A DNA stretch of 64,000 nt from Paramyrothecium sp. XJ0827 (lineage: Eukaryota; Ascomycota; Sordariomycetes; Hypocreales; Stachybotryaceae): assembly GCA_020881915.1 (NCBI GenBank), contig JAJFPB010000003.1:620001-684000 (forward strand), written 5' to 3'. The notes beneath the pieces were generated by a model. That model was not told the origin of the DNA. It did no database searches and saw nothing but the letters and a program-made list of their open reading frames with translations. The number at the start of each line of letters is the position of its first letter. Position 1 is the first letter of the stretch. Made by a program: the position numbers and the translations under genes. This document shows, one piece after another, positions 12,201 through 24,527 of the stretch.

Positions 12201-15200
12201 ACGGAGGTTGCGACGTGGCGGTTCACGGCGGGTGACGCGACAATGGTGGCATTTGTCTGGAAAGGCATCTCATCATCAACAATGATTGCTTCTGCGCCAG
12301 AGAATCCAGCGTCGGTCAATTCCTGGGTCCAGCGCTTGAGGCCAATATACGGCTCCTCAGGGCGGTCATCGGCTTCTCCTAGCCACCATCCGTGTAGTAC
12401 ACCCTATGATAAACCGAATTTTAGCTCATCGTTAACACTTGATTCATTGGAAGATATTGCTTACTACCGCATAGTTGACCCATCGCGTGCTGGTGCACAG
12501 CTCCTGCATAAGCAGCTTCCCATCCGGCTTGAGCAGCTGGTGGATATTGGCCAGCGTTTCCCGCAGGCAGGGTGTGGCGTGAAGCACATTCGCAGCAACT
12601 ACCAGGTCGTACGAGTACGGCTGGAAGCCCTGGCCCTTAGGGTCCTGGCCAATATCCAGCGGCCTAAACTCCATAGCCTGGGCGCTCTTGAAGCGCTCCC
12701 TGGCCGCCGCAAAGAAGCCTGCGGAGATGTCAGTATAAGTGTATGAGTTGTACAAACGCTCGCCTGCGTCCGTCGTCAGGCCCTTCAGCACCAGCTCTGT
12801 TGTTGCACCGGTGCCAGCACCAATCTCGAGGACGCGTAAGTGTGGCGTCCGGTGGCCCAGCAGGCGGAGGAAGGGCGAGTAATTCCACGCATCAGCCAGG
12901 TTGTACAGCTTGGTTAGGATCTCGTCCTGGCGGAGAATGGCCAGCGGGTCGACGTCGCCGCGGTAGATTCCCTCGATGTCGTTGAAGACGCGCCACACAG
13001 CGATACCGACGGGCGCCACCTGCGTCTCGCGGAGTTGCCGCTCGCACTCGACAATGAGTGCGGCGCGCTCGTCCGAAGGCAGCCCAGTCAGGGCCTTGAC
13101 ATCGTCGACGAAGAGGTAGCCACTCGTCTCCGCCTCCTCTACCTGCTTCGCCACCCAGGTCCGGAACTTGAGCATGTGATCCAGAGGGCTCGGCGGAAGA
13201 GCGGCCAGCCGTTCACGGGTTTCGACGCAGCAGAGCAGCACCAGCTTCTGTAAGGGCCAGTACGGCTCGCGAATGTGCTTGCTTGAAGTGATCAACGCGC
13301 TGGTGTCCTGGAAATTAATATCGGGCTGCCACAGGAGGCGGACGGCGGCGTGCGAGTCCCGCTTGGCGATCTCGTTGCCGTCATCCAGGGGGGTGAGCCA
13401 CACGTCGTGGAGCCTCAGGAGCACCTCCCCTGTGTCGGAGACGCCCAGGCAGTCACCGTGGATGGCGCCTTTGGCTGTGGTCTCCGCCTGGACCTCAATG
13501 GATAGGATGCCGCTGGGCGTGGGCCGGCGGATGTAGACATCTCCCACAAACGTCGGCACCGACATGCGGCCAAAGTCACGGGCCAGGCCCCGGGCGGTGG
13601 CCGCCGGGTAGATCTGCAGGCACGAGTCCACGGTGGCTGGGTGGAGGTGATGCGGGTGCTCCTCCTGTGTGAGGCCGGGGATCTTGTTGGAGAGCATAGC
13701 AGCAGCGACGTCGCGCAGAGGATGCGCCGATGCGTTCTGCAGGCCTTGAAAATAGGGTCCGTAGTTGAGGCCAGCCTCGCGCATGGTCTGGTACCATGAC
13801 TCGCGGTATATCTTCCGTGGGTGCTCCGGGATTGTCCGGGTCTGTGGCGGATCGTCGGACCCGGCTCGGACCTGGCCGGCGCAGTTCTTGGTCCAGACAG
13901 TGCCGTTGTAGGATGAAATGGTGAACTCGTGCCAGATGGAGTCGAGACTGTTCGTCAGTCGCAGCGGCCGCAGCGAGAACATGGTCTCGACCTCGGAAGA
14001 CTCGAGAAGGACCAGGGCGGCGCTGAGCGTCACGTTGCGCAGCGAGTACTCCTCGGCACCGGAGACCTGCCGCATGGCCTCACACGCCATGGTCATGTAG
14101 CCGGTCGCTGGGAACAGGATGTCGCGCCCCAGCATATGGTGCCGGCACCACGGAATCTCGTCGAGCCGCAGCACATTGCGCCACATGGGCTCTAGCTGGC
14201 TGCCCTCGACGACCTGCGAGCCGAGCAACTCGTGGTGCGGGAATCGGCGCAACCGCCACTCCCGGGACACGCGCGACTCGGCCCAGTATGAAGTCTCGTG
14301 GTGCCAGGGGTAGGTAGGTAGGTTGGTAAGGACCTGTCCGGGCTTGGCGATGTTGGCAAAGGACAGACGTACCCCCCTTTGGAAGAGTTGGCCTGCAGCC
14401 TGGAGGAGGCACTGTGCGTCGTTCTCGTTGCGTGTCAGAGTTGAGATGTAGGTTGCAGAAGCCGCTTCGGCGTTTATGATCTGCCGGATCGGCCCAGCCA
14501 GCGCCGAGTGAGGCCCGACCTCGAGCAGGACGAGGTTCTCGGACGGCAGGTCCGTAAGCATCTGTGTTACGGCGGTGTTGAACAATACAGGCGATTCAAG
14601 ATTAGATCGCCAGTACTTTGCGTCGGGGCGAGACTCTGAACCCATTAGATTGCCCGTCACAGACGAGTAAAGCGGCACCGAACATGCCGTAGTGGAAAGA
14701 TATGGCAGAAGAATCGCTTCATAAGCGTCTCCGATCTCTTCCATGTGATCTGGAGAAGCCAGAATGTGAGATGTGTATACAATCAAGTAACCTCAGGGAA
14801 TAAGCACTCACGGGAATGGTACGCCATCTCAACCTTGAGACGCCTCGCAAACACCCCTTCCTCGCCCGCCTTGATGGCAGCCACCACGGCATCGACCTTA
14901 TCCTCATCGCCGGATAGGGTCACGCTGGCCGGACTATTCTCGCATGCCACGACAACCCCGTCTACCAGGTACTGCCGCACGTCATCTATGCCGAGGCCGA
15001 TTGCCGCCATGCCTCCCCGCCGCGTTTGCTGCCTTGTTACCAGGCCGCGCAGGTACGAGCAGGCGATGGCCTCCTGCATGGTAATGGCTGTGGAGGCATA
15101 TGCAGCGGCGATCTCGCCACTCGAGTGCCCGACAACAGCAGTGGGATTGATGCCCCAGCGCTGAAGCTGGTTGAAGATGACCATCTGGACAGCCGTGCAT

Positions 15201-17513
15201 ATGGGCTGTGAGAACTCCGCCTGGGCGATTCGGCTCTCCTGTTTGTCTTTTCGTAGTTCGCCTTCTATGGTCCACGATGGAGGTGGCACCATTTTAGCCA
15301 GTGCTTCGTCCATCATCTTGATGTCCTCCCGCACACCCTCAAACTCGACCATGAGTTGCCTTCCCATCGTGGCCCACTGCGCGCCCTGCCCCGTGAAGAC
15401 AAGGGCCACAGTTGATGCCGCCGAAGGGGCTTTAATGGGTGAGCAAAAACTGGGGGATCCCTCGCCATTAAAGACGGCAAAGGTCCGGTAGGGGAGGTGC
15501 TCGCGATGGAGGGCCAGCGTGTACTCGAGGTCGTCTAGGCTGCCCTGGTGCTCCTCTACGTACTTGGTGTAGCGATCGGCTCCCCTTTTGGCCGAGTCAG
15601 GATGGTTGGCCGTAAGTACGAGCAGCCTGTGCTCTCGCTTCGCCCGCGACGGTGCATACTTGGCCGTTCCTGCAACCAAAGACCGAGCAGAATCGAGGAT
15701 GACGTGCGCGTTGGACCCGCCGAGGCCAAACGAGTTGACACTCACGCGTTCGTCGCGATCCTCAGGCCAGGGTATGCTGTCAACGGGCACACAGAGCTTG
15801 CCTTCTTGGAACGGGACTATGAGATGGTTAGATAAGCTCTAGTGCAGCGCGTAAAGCGAGGGGGTCCATACTTTGGGTATTTGGCTTGCTGTACTTGATG
15901 TTTGGGGGAATTGTCCTTTTTTCGAGGGCCAGGATTGCCTTTATGACACCAGTCAGGCCCGACGCGCCTTCAGAGTGGCCAAGATTCGGCTGTGAGATAA
16001 ATAAACACTCAGTCAGCTCACAGGGTCTTAGCCAAGGCTACGTGAAAACTCCACCTTGACAGAACCGATATATATACCACGCTCCCCAAACACCTTGGCC
16101 ACGGCTGTCGCCTCTATAGGGTCACCTGTCCTCGTACCCGTGCCATGGCATTCAAAGAATCCGGTTCTGCAGTAGTCGGCGATGCCGGCCTCGTGGTAAC
16201 ACGACCGGATCAATGCCTCGTGGCCCGCCGTGCTAGGGTGCGATAGCCCAAGGGTCTTGCCGTCCGAGTTGCTGGCCGTTGCCCGGATGATAGCGCGGAC
16301 GGGATTGCCGTCACGCAGCGCATCGTCAAGTCGCTTGACATACAGCATGTTGACGCCCTCGGCCCTCGCATAACCATTGGCGGCGGCATCAAACGTCTTA
16401 CTAGAGACGTCAGGGCTGAGGACACCCTGTTTGAACATGAGCTGAGTTGCTGTCGGCGCGTTAGTATGACCAAGCTTTGTTTCATTCTGTAGACTTACTT
16501 GATGGGCTAAGAATCAGATTCGAGCCTCCGATCACGGCGGCGTTAATCTTGTTCGCCCGGAGGGCTTTGCATGCCAAGTCCAGGCCAACTAGGGCGGACG
16601 AGCAGCCAGTGCGAATTGTCATGCTACGGTTATGTTGGTGAGGAAGCACTAACGCATAGATTCGTTGGGTCTAGAGACGTGCTTACCTTGGACCTTTAAA
16701 ATCGTACTCGTATGAGATTCGGTTGCCAAGAAGGAAGTCACCATGGCCGGTGAGTTTGTACATCGCCAGCTCCTGTGGGTCTTTTGAGTGGATGTCGAGC
16801 CAGTCTTCCCCAAAGACTCCGATGTAGCAGCCGATGTCCTTCCCACGCCAGTTCAGCTCACCAGCATTTTCGAGGCATTCTCTGCATGAGTGATTTCAAG
16901 ATTAGAAGAGCAATGTTGAGAATCTGAGGACATCGTATACAACTTGCCTTGTGAGCTCTAAGAGGAGACGCTGTTGAGGATCCATCCATTCCAGCTCGTG
17001 CTTCGTCATGGAAAAGAACGAGGCATCGAATTGTGCGAGGTTTACATGGTTCAGGGTGTAGCCATAGACTTGGTGCTGCACGCTTGCGTCTGCTTCTGTG
17101 CCCGTAAGGTCAGTGTCATTCATGAAGCGCTCATAGTCGGCCGATTTATCGACCTGCTTCTGTGAAGCGTTGCCAAAAAAGGCGGCCGCATTATACCGGG
17201 ACTCAGGAATCAGGGCGCGGGCGTCCCGCTTGCTAATTAGAAAGTCCCAGAACTGCTCTTCTGAGTTAATGTCCCCGGGAAGCCTCATAGCCATCCCGCA
17301 GATGACAAGCGTCGACGAGGATGTGCCCTCGATGTTGGAGCCAGAGCTGCTCATCTCCGCTGATGAGGTAGATGTGGTTTCTACCACCGGGATGATGTGC
17401 TGCGCATTTGTGGTCTCTGAATCAGAGAGAGACAGAAAGGCGCCGGTGTGGCATGGGGCTGGTGCCTTGTCTTTGAGGAACTGGCTGTCTGGCATCGGAT
17501 CAAGGGATATCAT
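9221..17513 (-). CDS. Highly reducing type I polyketide synthase (KS-AT-DH-MT-ER-KR-ACP)
   Basis: Iterative synthase that builds a reduced, probably C-methylated polyketide chain. The spliced model has 11 exons and 2,559 residues. The KS triad is Cys261 (TGCSS), His397 (ECHGTGT) and His432 (NLGHSEG). The AT Ser is about 698 (GHSSG). The DH has His1005/1006 and Asp1176 (HPATVDS). The methyltransferase SAM motif EIGAGTG is near 1443. The ER nucleotide motif HSACGGVG is at 1960-1967. The KR has GGLGGLG at 2170 and active Tyr2311. The ACP phosphopantetheine Ser is 2501 (GIDSL). All seven domains look intact and no thioesterase follows the ACP. Introns: 10136-10194, 10837-10903, 11162-11227, 12404-12464, 14750-14811, 15817-15871, 15990-16054, 16450-16498, 16624-16686, 16882-16947. 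Three of them have GC donors. The start is the ATG at 17513. The product cannot be predicted from sequence. Confidence 0.95.
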
Positions 17514-18468
17514 GGTCTCAAAATATACTAACAGGACAAGACGGTTAATACGTGTGGGTCTGTGTATTGCGAGTTGAACATCAAAAACATTAACAGCCTC
17601 GATAGGCTCTCGATACTATCTTAAGTATGAGACGGCCTGACATATGCCTAGGTAGAGCCAGACGGAGTGCCAAGCCACAGACAATGGCGAGCTTCAGGCG
17701 AGCAGAGCAAATTCTCGATCACCAACATCACCCCCTGATCTGAAGTGCAGGCTCCCCATGTAGGCCCGGAACTTGCCTACCACAATCATGAAGAACTAAT
17801 TTGCTATTGGAACATCAGTAAGCCCCTTGTTGTTCTACAATCCATGTCGGGAGCACTTCTCACACTGTGCTATGTCAATCCTAGATCAAGGCGTGCTCTA
17901 CAGGCCTGCCCAGGTTTCAAGGGTTGGGAGGGGGGGGGGGGCAGGCTTGATGAGCCATGTCAGTTGGCGTGTAAATAACATGATAAGCTTGTGCAGGGAA
18001 GGTAAACTTGATTTGTCGTCGGGCACCGCATCATGACATTGTTGTAGCATTGGGGGCTGTAATAGCTACCTCGGCCACCATGATCGGACATGCGGAGTTG
18101 GGATGAAGATTCCTGGACCGTGCCGACATAGGATCATCTGATCCGTTATCTAAGCACGCGTCCGTTCAGCCGCCTCGCGCACAACCAACTGCATAAACGT
18201 CGAGCGAGGAAGACGGTTAATCCAGAGCGCGAAGGAGTCGCTTGCAACAACGCAATCCTAATTCCATGGTCGCATTGACGGTGAGTGCTACCCATCCGGT
18301 CTTGATAGTGTTCAATGCACATGGCGGGCCAGCGTCACCGCAGGATTCTCTGGTTACAAAGGTGCAAAGCCTCAAACAGCCTCATGTCATGGTATGCGGG
18401 GGCCGGTCGTAATGTAGTACTGGATTGTGTGTGCATTCTCCCAAAGGGGAGACTCTCGGACATGTTGG
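17514..18468. promoter_or_regulatory. PKS upstream region
   Basis: Intergenic space between the PKS start and the P450 stop, both on the minus strand, so it should contain the PKS promoter and the P450 3' UTR. A G homopolymer of about 13-15 bases lies near 17929-17941. Scattered CGG triplets occur near 18080-18100, but no convincing paired Zn2Cys6 site was seen. No coding region. Confidence 0.5.
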
Positions 18469-21400
18469 TCAAAACACATCCGCAGCATAACGGTGTCGGA
18501 TAATGTCTAGCCACCACTCCTCCACAGCCTCGTCATTCTTGAACCCGCACCTCTCCTTGGCTACCTCGGAGTAGATGTGCATCGCTGCATCCTTGACCCC
18601 AGCGCTCAAGCTGCGGCTGCCACACACATAGACTCGTGCCCCCTGATCCCACAGCGAGACCAACTCCTCTCTATCGGCGTAGACCCGTTCTTGGGCATAC
18701 CGAGGCAGGGAGCCCAGCTGTGTGCCCCCTCTTTCGGAACCGTCCGTTTGGTGTGCCGACTCTGCTGAGTACACCCACCGCACACCGCTTATCGCCCCTG
18801 AAGCCTGCCACTCGGACAGCTCATCAGCGTAGATGGCCTCCTGCGCGTCCCGACAGCCAATGTATAGCAGGGATGTAGCGAGGGACTTCGCCATCGACGG
18901 CTGGCGACGGAGCATCTCGGCACGATGCTCCACGAAGCCCCGAAATGGCGCGATACCGGCCCCTGCGCAGACCATGATAATTGGCACCGATCCGGCGTCT
19001 TCCCAAGGAGGAGGACGGAACCGGTCTTTACCCTGGCGAACCATCGCTCTGAAAGTTTGACCTGGCACGAGCCCGGCAAGGAAACTCGACGCGAGGCCCA
19101 TGACGGGTGCATGGTCTTTGAGCCGGGCGCTTTTATACGTCATGACCGGTCGGTCCATCAAAGTCAAAGTTAGTGTGCAACGGGAGGGGGAAGAGAGTGG
19201 CGAGGACGAGATTGAGTATGGGCGGGGCCGTATGGGCGGCAGCATAGAAGCCAGTTGGTCGAGGGAAATCGAGACTGTCGGATAGGCTTCCAGGAGCTGT
19301 AGCAAGGTCGGTGCCTCATCGCGGCTAGAGTGGATGGAAAGCTCATTGGCCAGTTCTGCGAGCGAGTCTCTGTCTTCCTTGCCAAGACACGTTTCCAAGA
19401 GCTTGCCAACTTGCTGTACACTCTTTATCAGTCTCCATGTAGTGCTCAAACCTTTCACAAAACATACGGTAACAGTTGCGGGCTGGTTGAGCTCGAGGCG
19501 GTCAAACATCGCCATAATAAGCGGCTCCGCGTCCTCTCGGGTGGCAATCTTGAAGACACGCAGCAGTCTTTCTAGGTCCTGCTGCGAGTTCTTCGGCCAG
19601 ACCTCGAGGTAATCGCCCACATCATACGTCGTGCCCTTGGGAAGTCGCAGCTCCACGTGATACTTTGGGCGCTTCGCCGACGCCGTCATAGCCTCGTTCC
19701 GGACAGCTTCGACCTGCACGCCCATTACGGGATCCTGATCCATTAACAGCGACAAGTAGCTCACCCGGTCGCCAGCGGCTGGCTCCTCACCGTAAAGCCG
19801 GGACACGCCCGGCCATAGCTGCTCCGTCGTCCAGCGCTCAAAGTCGCCCAATATGTCGCCCTGGCTCGCATCGGTGGTCCCCCGCTCGGCAAACGCGGTG
19901 GCGCCTTGATCGTTGAGGAGGCCTTCAATAAGGATTGGGGTGACTTGGTAAGTATGGAACCAGTCACCTAGCTGAGTGATCAGCACAAAGCAGCTATCGT
20001 CATGAAGGAGCAGGTGTTTGTACTCACGGTTGCCACAGCCAAAGATGGAGTAGTTTACCCGCTGGAGGTTGGCGCTCTGGGAACTTTTGAGCCATTCAAT
20101 GAACTTGGCTCCATTGTCTGTTCAGTTTTATTAGTTCCCTTTCGACATCCTGTATACTCGCGGGTGAAGAAAAAGCAGTGTCTCGCCTGGATGGTCCTCG
20201 TAGCTCGCAATCACAAACACCATAGGATTCCGGCTTGAGATCGACCCAATTGCCTGGTCGAGAGGATCAACAGTACACTTGAAACCTCTCAAAAAGGCCG
20301 AAACAGCTAGTCTCTCAGCAAGGCCTTTGGATGTTCCAGTGTTTGATCCATAAAAAACTGACATTGGTCGTAGTTTGCTGTCCATACCCGCGCTGGAAAC
20401 ATCACGATAGGGCGTCGTGTTGACGTCTGAAGAGACGGAGCATATGCCGCTAAACATCTCTTTCTGCAGAGACGTAGCGTCAAGGCCGTCACGGAGCCTG
20501 GCATGCATAAACAGGCCCCGTGGCTTGAGTGTCAGTGTCTGTTTGATTGAGAGCTTGTAACTTGAATCGGCCAGTTGAAAATTAAATTTCTGGAACAAAA
20601 GGGTTGTAACGAGGATCGCTTCCTGGATTGCAAAGTCCGAACCTACGAATCCATTGGTAAGTCCGAGACTGCACTGTTGTTCCCGTTGAGACATTATTTA
20701 CCTATGCAAGCCCGGGCCCCGTTTCCGAATGGCTGTGACAAGATTAGCACTATTCTCCGTGACAAGACACTGTTGAACTGACCTTCCAGCAGTTTTTGGG
20801 CAGCGCCCGGAATTCGTCATCTAGCATCCTCTCTGGTTTAAACTCCTCAGCGTCATCGCCAAACACGGCAGGGTCTCGGTGTAGCTTCGGAGACAAGATG
20901 AGCACCGTCTGGTTGCGTCGGATGGGCCACTTGCCTGCCAGCAAAATCTGCTCGTCACCGCCCTCTGTGCCATCGTTGGGAAGGGGCGAGACGCCATAGA
21001 CAGCGGCGGTCGGGTACAGCCGCAGGGTTTCCCGAATGCTAGCCTTGACGTAGGAAAGTTTGCTCAAATGATCAGCTTGAATAGGCCCTTTGCCAACAAC
21101 GTCATCGACCTCTTTCTGTAGCTTGGAGTAGGCTTCTGGGTGGGACATGAGTAGGTAGAACAGGAACGACAGCAGGCCAGATGTTGTTTCGTGTCCTGTT
21201 CTGAAATCAGTAGTCATTATGGGCAACCTATCTCAAATAAACCCACCAGCAATAAGAAAGGTAATCATGTTGTCAATAATGACATCGTCGTCTAGTTTCT
21301 TTCCAGTGACTGGGTCTTGCCGATTTAGCATGGCGTCAAGCAGGTCCTTTTTGGCGCCGGAGCCTTTGCTTCGACGTTTGGTAATGACCTTGGCGGCCAT

Positions 21401-22201
21401 CTGATGAAGATATGATATAGTATCGTGGAACTTCTGGTCTGCTTCCCACATGAAAGAAGTGATAAAGGCAGGCCTGCTTGAACGAACTTGAGCTTCTTGC
21501 ATAACTGTCCTCATGGCGTCTACAAAGGGGTCCATATCCTCTTTGTAGAACGAGTTGAAACGCGTGTCCATAGAGCACCTTAGAGTTGTCAGTTGAAGTT
21601 TCTCCAGCAAATTTGAGATGACATACAATGCAATTGTGTCAAGGGTGAGTCGTGTAAAGTCATCAGTGACGCTAATCACATTATCATCACCAGCTCTAGC
21701 CCATCGAAGCACTGCCTGCGAAGCAATATCAAGCATTTCTAAATGAAAGAGAAAATTACAATCAATAATCTGCAATGTTGGAGGCTAGCAGCAAATCTAC
21801 CTGGAAACATGTTCTGCACTGGTATCGGCCCAAACGCTGGCACAAGCGTCCGGTGAGCCACATCCCAGTACTCTGCGCCATGAGGAGCGGTAAAGAGTCC
21901 CTTGGGTGTTACATTTTGAAGCTGTTTGATGGAACCTATGGGGATTTTGACGAATTCTTTGCGGGAGGAGACTTCGTTGACGAGCTCGTGACTGCTAATG
22001 AAGATGCGGTCGTCACCCCCAAGACGCAGCTTGTATATGGAACCTTATTTGTCAGAAGTGCTTTGACCGAAGCTTCCTCGCGAATTTCTTACCATAAGTC
22101 TCCGCCAGATCTGAGAAGCATCTGACAGTGTCGTTGATGTCGACGTCTCTGAGGTTTCCAATGATGGGCCAGCCCGGTGGCCCGGGGATAGGTGTCGGCA
22201 T
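18469..22201 (-). CDS. CYP505-family self-sufficient cytochrome P450 / NADPH-P450 reductase fusion
   Basis: Bifunctional monooxygenase of the P450foxy/FUM6 type, which hydroxylates fatty-acid-like chains using its own reductase. The spliced model has 10 exons and 1,076 residues, usual for the family. There is no N-terminal membrane anchor; it starts with a PPG-rich P450 entry. The I-helix is AGHETT (about 265-270), the K-helix ExxR is ETLR, and the heme loop is FGNGARACIG with Cys412. The flavodoxin motif YGSNTGTSKG follows, then FAD/NADPH domains ending with EEWW...RYATDVF-like residues. Introns: 19414-19467 (54 nt, in frame, so its removal is inferred from family spacing), 19968-20027, 20118-20186 (GC donor), 20643-20701, 20733-20782, 21196-21246, 21579-21626, 21739-21800, 22044-22092. 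It sits head-to-tail with the PKS, suggesting it oxidises the polyketide product. Confidence 0.93.
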
Positions 22202-22653
22202 CTTCTAGGCACGTGGTATTCCTCTAAGAACTGGAGCTGGTCGCGTTGAGCTATGGGAGTGAGCATCTACTCTCTCTTCTCTCGCCCGCGTGTTGCTCCT
22301 TGCCAGAGTCTCGGGTGTGAGTAGCCTCTGTATGGCGTGTTGGTCATGTCATCTTCCTTTGTCCTTAGCGGGGTAGCCTGAGAGTAGATTATATTTAGCC
22401 ACTAGGATCATCGGGCTTTCACCAGGTCAAGGCGCTGCGACGCACACGGACAGGGATAGTCACCCTTGCAGCCTTCAGGCAGGCTACACCCCCCAATTTC
22501 TAAGAGTGTGGGTGGCAGAACTTGGCTTCGTCTTTTCATAGTCGTCAAGAATCCCGAGCCTTGGGCATCACTTCGTTCGCCGTCTCAAGACTTGCCTTGA
22601 AGTTGCAATTTACCACCTGAATGGCACACCAACTAAACTGTCGAGCCAAAACC
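22202..22653. promoter_or_regulatory. Shared divergent promoter of P450 and transporter
   Basis: A 450-bp space between divergent start codons. An A/T-rich TATA-like run (about 22386-22400) lies roughly 190 bp upstream of the P450 start and 255 bp upstream of the transporter start. The shared promoter would allow co-regulation of oxidation and export. No specific operator was identified. Confidence 0.45.
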
Positions 22654-24527
22654 ATGCCCAAAGCCGACGACGCGCCCCAGATAGAAGCCCAGGTGTCTGA
22701 GCCGGGCCGGAGCGTCGTCGAGAATCCGATCAGCGAAGAAGCCGACTGGAAGATGGGGAGGCAGGAGCTCACAATCCTTCTGACCATGGCATTCCTGTGC
22801 GTCGCGGTCGCCGTAGGTATTAGCCTCTCCTCCAAGCCATGAACAAGTTAATAACTTTTCTCTTTCAACACAGCTCGATGCCTCCATTTTGGTACCCGCT
22901 TTACCAGTAAAGACAAGCACAAATAATCAACGACCATAGAACCTATCACTGACCATACGTTAGACTCTTGCCACAAACTTAAACGGCTCGGCTATCGAGA
23001 CTTTCTGGGCCGGCACATCCTACCTGCTCTCCAATGCCGTCTTCCTCCCCTTCATGGGCGCCCTGTCCGATGTCTTTGGCCGCCGCGCCATACTCCTCCT
23101 CTCACTTTTCCTGTTCACCGTCGGCACAATAATCTGCTGCACTGCCAACCACTTTCCCCAGCTCCTCACCGGCCGTACCGTCCAGGGGATCGGCGGCGGC
23201 GGGCTTATGACCATGGCCCTGGTTATCACCACGGACATCATTCCGCTGCGGCAGCGGCCCAAATACCAGACAATTATATCCGCTGCGTTTGGAGTTGGGG
23301 GGGTCTTTGGCCCACTGACGGGCGGACTGATTGCCGAGCGTACCACGTGGAGAGTGAGGAGAAGCCCCGAGATGATGAGAGAGGCGGTCTTGCTGACGGT
23401 GCTTTGCAGTGGCTTTTTTACGTCAACTTTCCGTTTTGCGCCATCGGCTTTCTCGTCACACCCTTTGCCATCAAATTAAAACCTGAGCGCCGGCTCAGCA
23501 TTGGCGAGGCCCTGCGGCAGATTGACTGGCTCGGCGGGGCACTGTTCATCGCCGGCGTCTCCAGCTTTCTCCTCGGGCTGACATGGGGCGGCGTGCAGTA
23601 TAGCTGGGCCTCGTACAAGTCGTGGCTACCCATGCTTCTTGGGGGCCTTGTGGTGGCCGCATCGCTCTACTACGAAGCTAATGTCCCCAAAGTGCCGTTC
23701 ATGCGCCTCCGTGTGTTCAATAGTGCCTCTGCGGGGATCATTTTCTTTTCCACTGCCATTCAGGGCTTCATTGTAAGGCCTCGTCCAGAAGGAGACATGG
23801 TCATACGTCAGTGAACAAGGTCGGCTAACAATGGGCTCAGCTTTACTCCCAGCTATATTATTTGCCGTTCTACTTTGCCTCTGTAAAGGGCGCTAGCACA
23901 ACCCTCGCCGGCATTTTTATCATGGCCGTAAACATCATCCTCTTCCCTGTTAGCATCGGCGCTGGATTGGCAATGACGCGCATGGGGACGTACGTCTGGT
24001 CAGTCCAGATAGGCTTCGTCATCATGACACTTGGCAACGGCCTCTTGATCTATTTGAACCAGCATAGGTCTATTGTAGAGCACCTGTTCGTTTTCCTCTT
24101 ATCTGGTGTCGGCCATGGCTTTTTACTCGGTTCTCTCAACTATGCGAACCAAGCAACGGCTAAGGCGCAAGACGTTTCCTTTGCCGTGTCCATGTTCACT
24201 TTCATGCGGGCATTCGGGATATGTATAGGTGTGGCTGTTGGCGGCACCGTCTTCTCTAACATGCTACTCGATGCGCTGAGGGACGGTGGAGCGAGTCTCG
24301 AGCAGGCACAAGCGATCACGGAGAGCTCTGAGGCATTTGTCTCAAGGTTGAACGACATGTCGGACAGCTCCATCAAATCGGCGCTGATTACCGCCTACGT
24401 GGAAGGGTTCCGGGGCATCTTCTATGTCCTAACAGCTTTTTCTGGCTTCTGCACCATTCTCTCGTTTTTCATTACACCATATAACATGAACGTAGCCAGG
24501 GCATCGGGCCACCGCCTGGACAAGTAA
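22654..24527 (+). CDS. MFS efflux transporter, 14-TM drug:H+ antiporter type
   Basis: Plasma-membrane transporter likely to export the product of the neighbouring PKS. The spliced model has 5 exons and 543 residues; introns are 22813-22873, 22907-22963, 23354-23409, 23773-23840. It shows the DHA signature GALSDVFGRR between early helices, the RTVQGIGGGG region, and antiporter motif C (GVGGVFGPLTGG) just before the third intron. Many hydrophobic segments continue to the C-terminus. The start at 22654 is chosen because it has A at -3; an in-frame ATG at 22621 has a weaker context and would add 11 residues. The family includes aflatoxin- and trichothecene-type cluster pumps, but the substrate is inferred only from position. 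Confidence 0.88.

Noticed and set aside
9261..15835. Many plus-strand ORFs of 80-295 codons across the PKS, including 11859-12746
   Set aside because: They are antisense to conserved PKS domains, lack family content, and arise from the codon bias of the minus-strand gene.
9221..24527. Assignment as a fumonisin cluster because of the PKS + CYP505 pair
   Set aside because: Only two gene types match. No aminotransferase-like release enzyme, dioxygenases or other FUM-type genes are adjacent, and CYP505 enzymes occur in other clusters.
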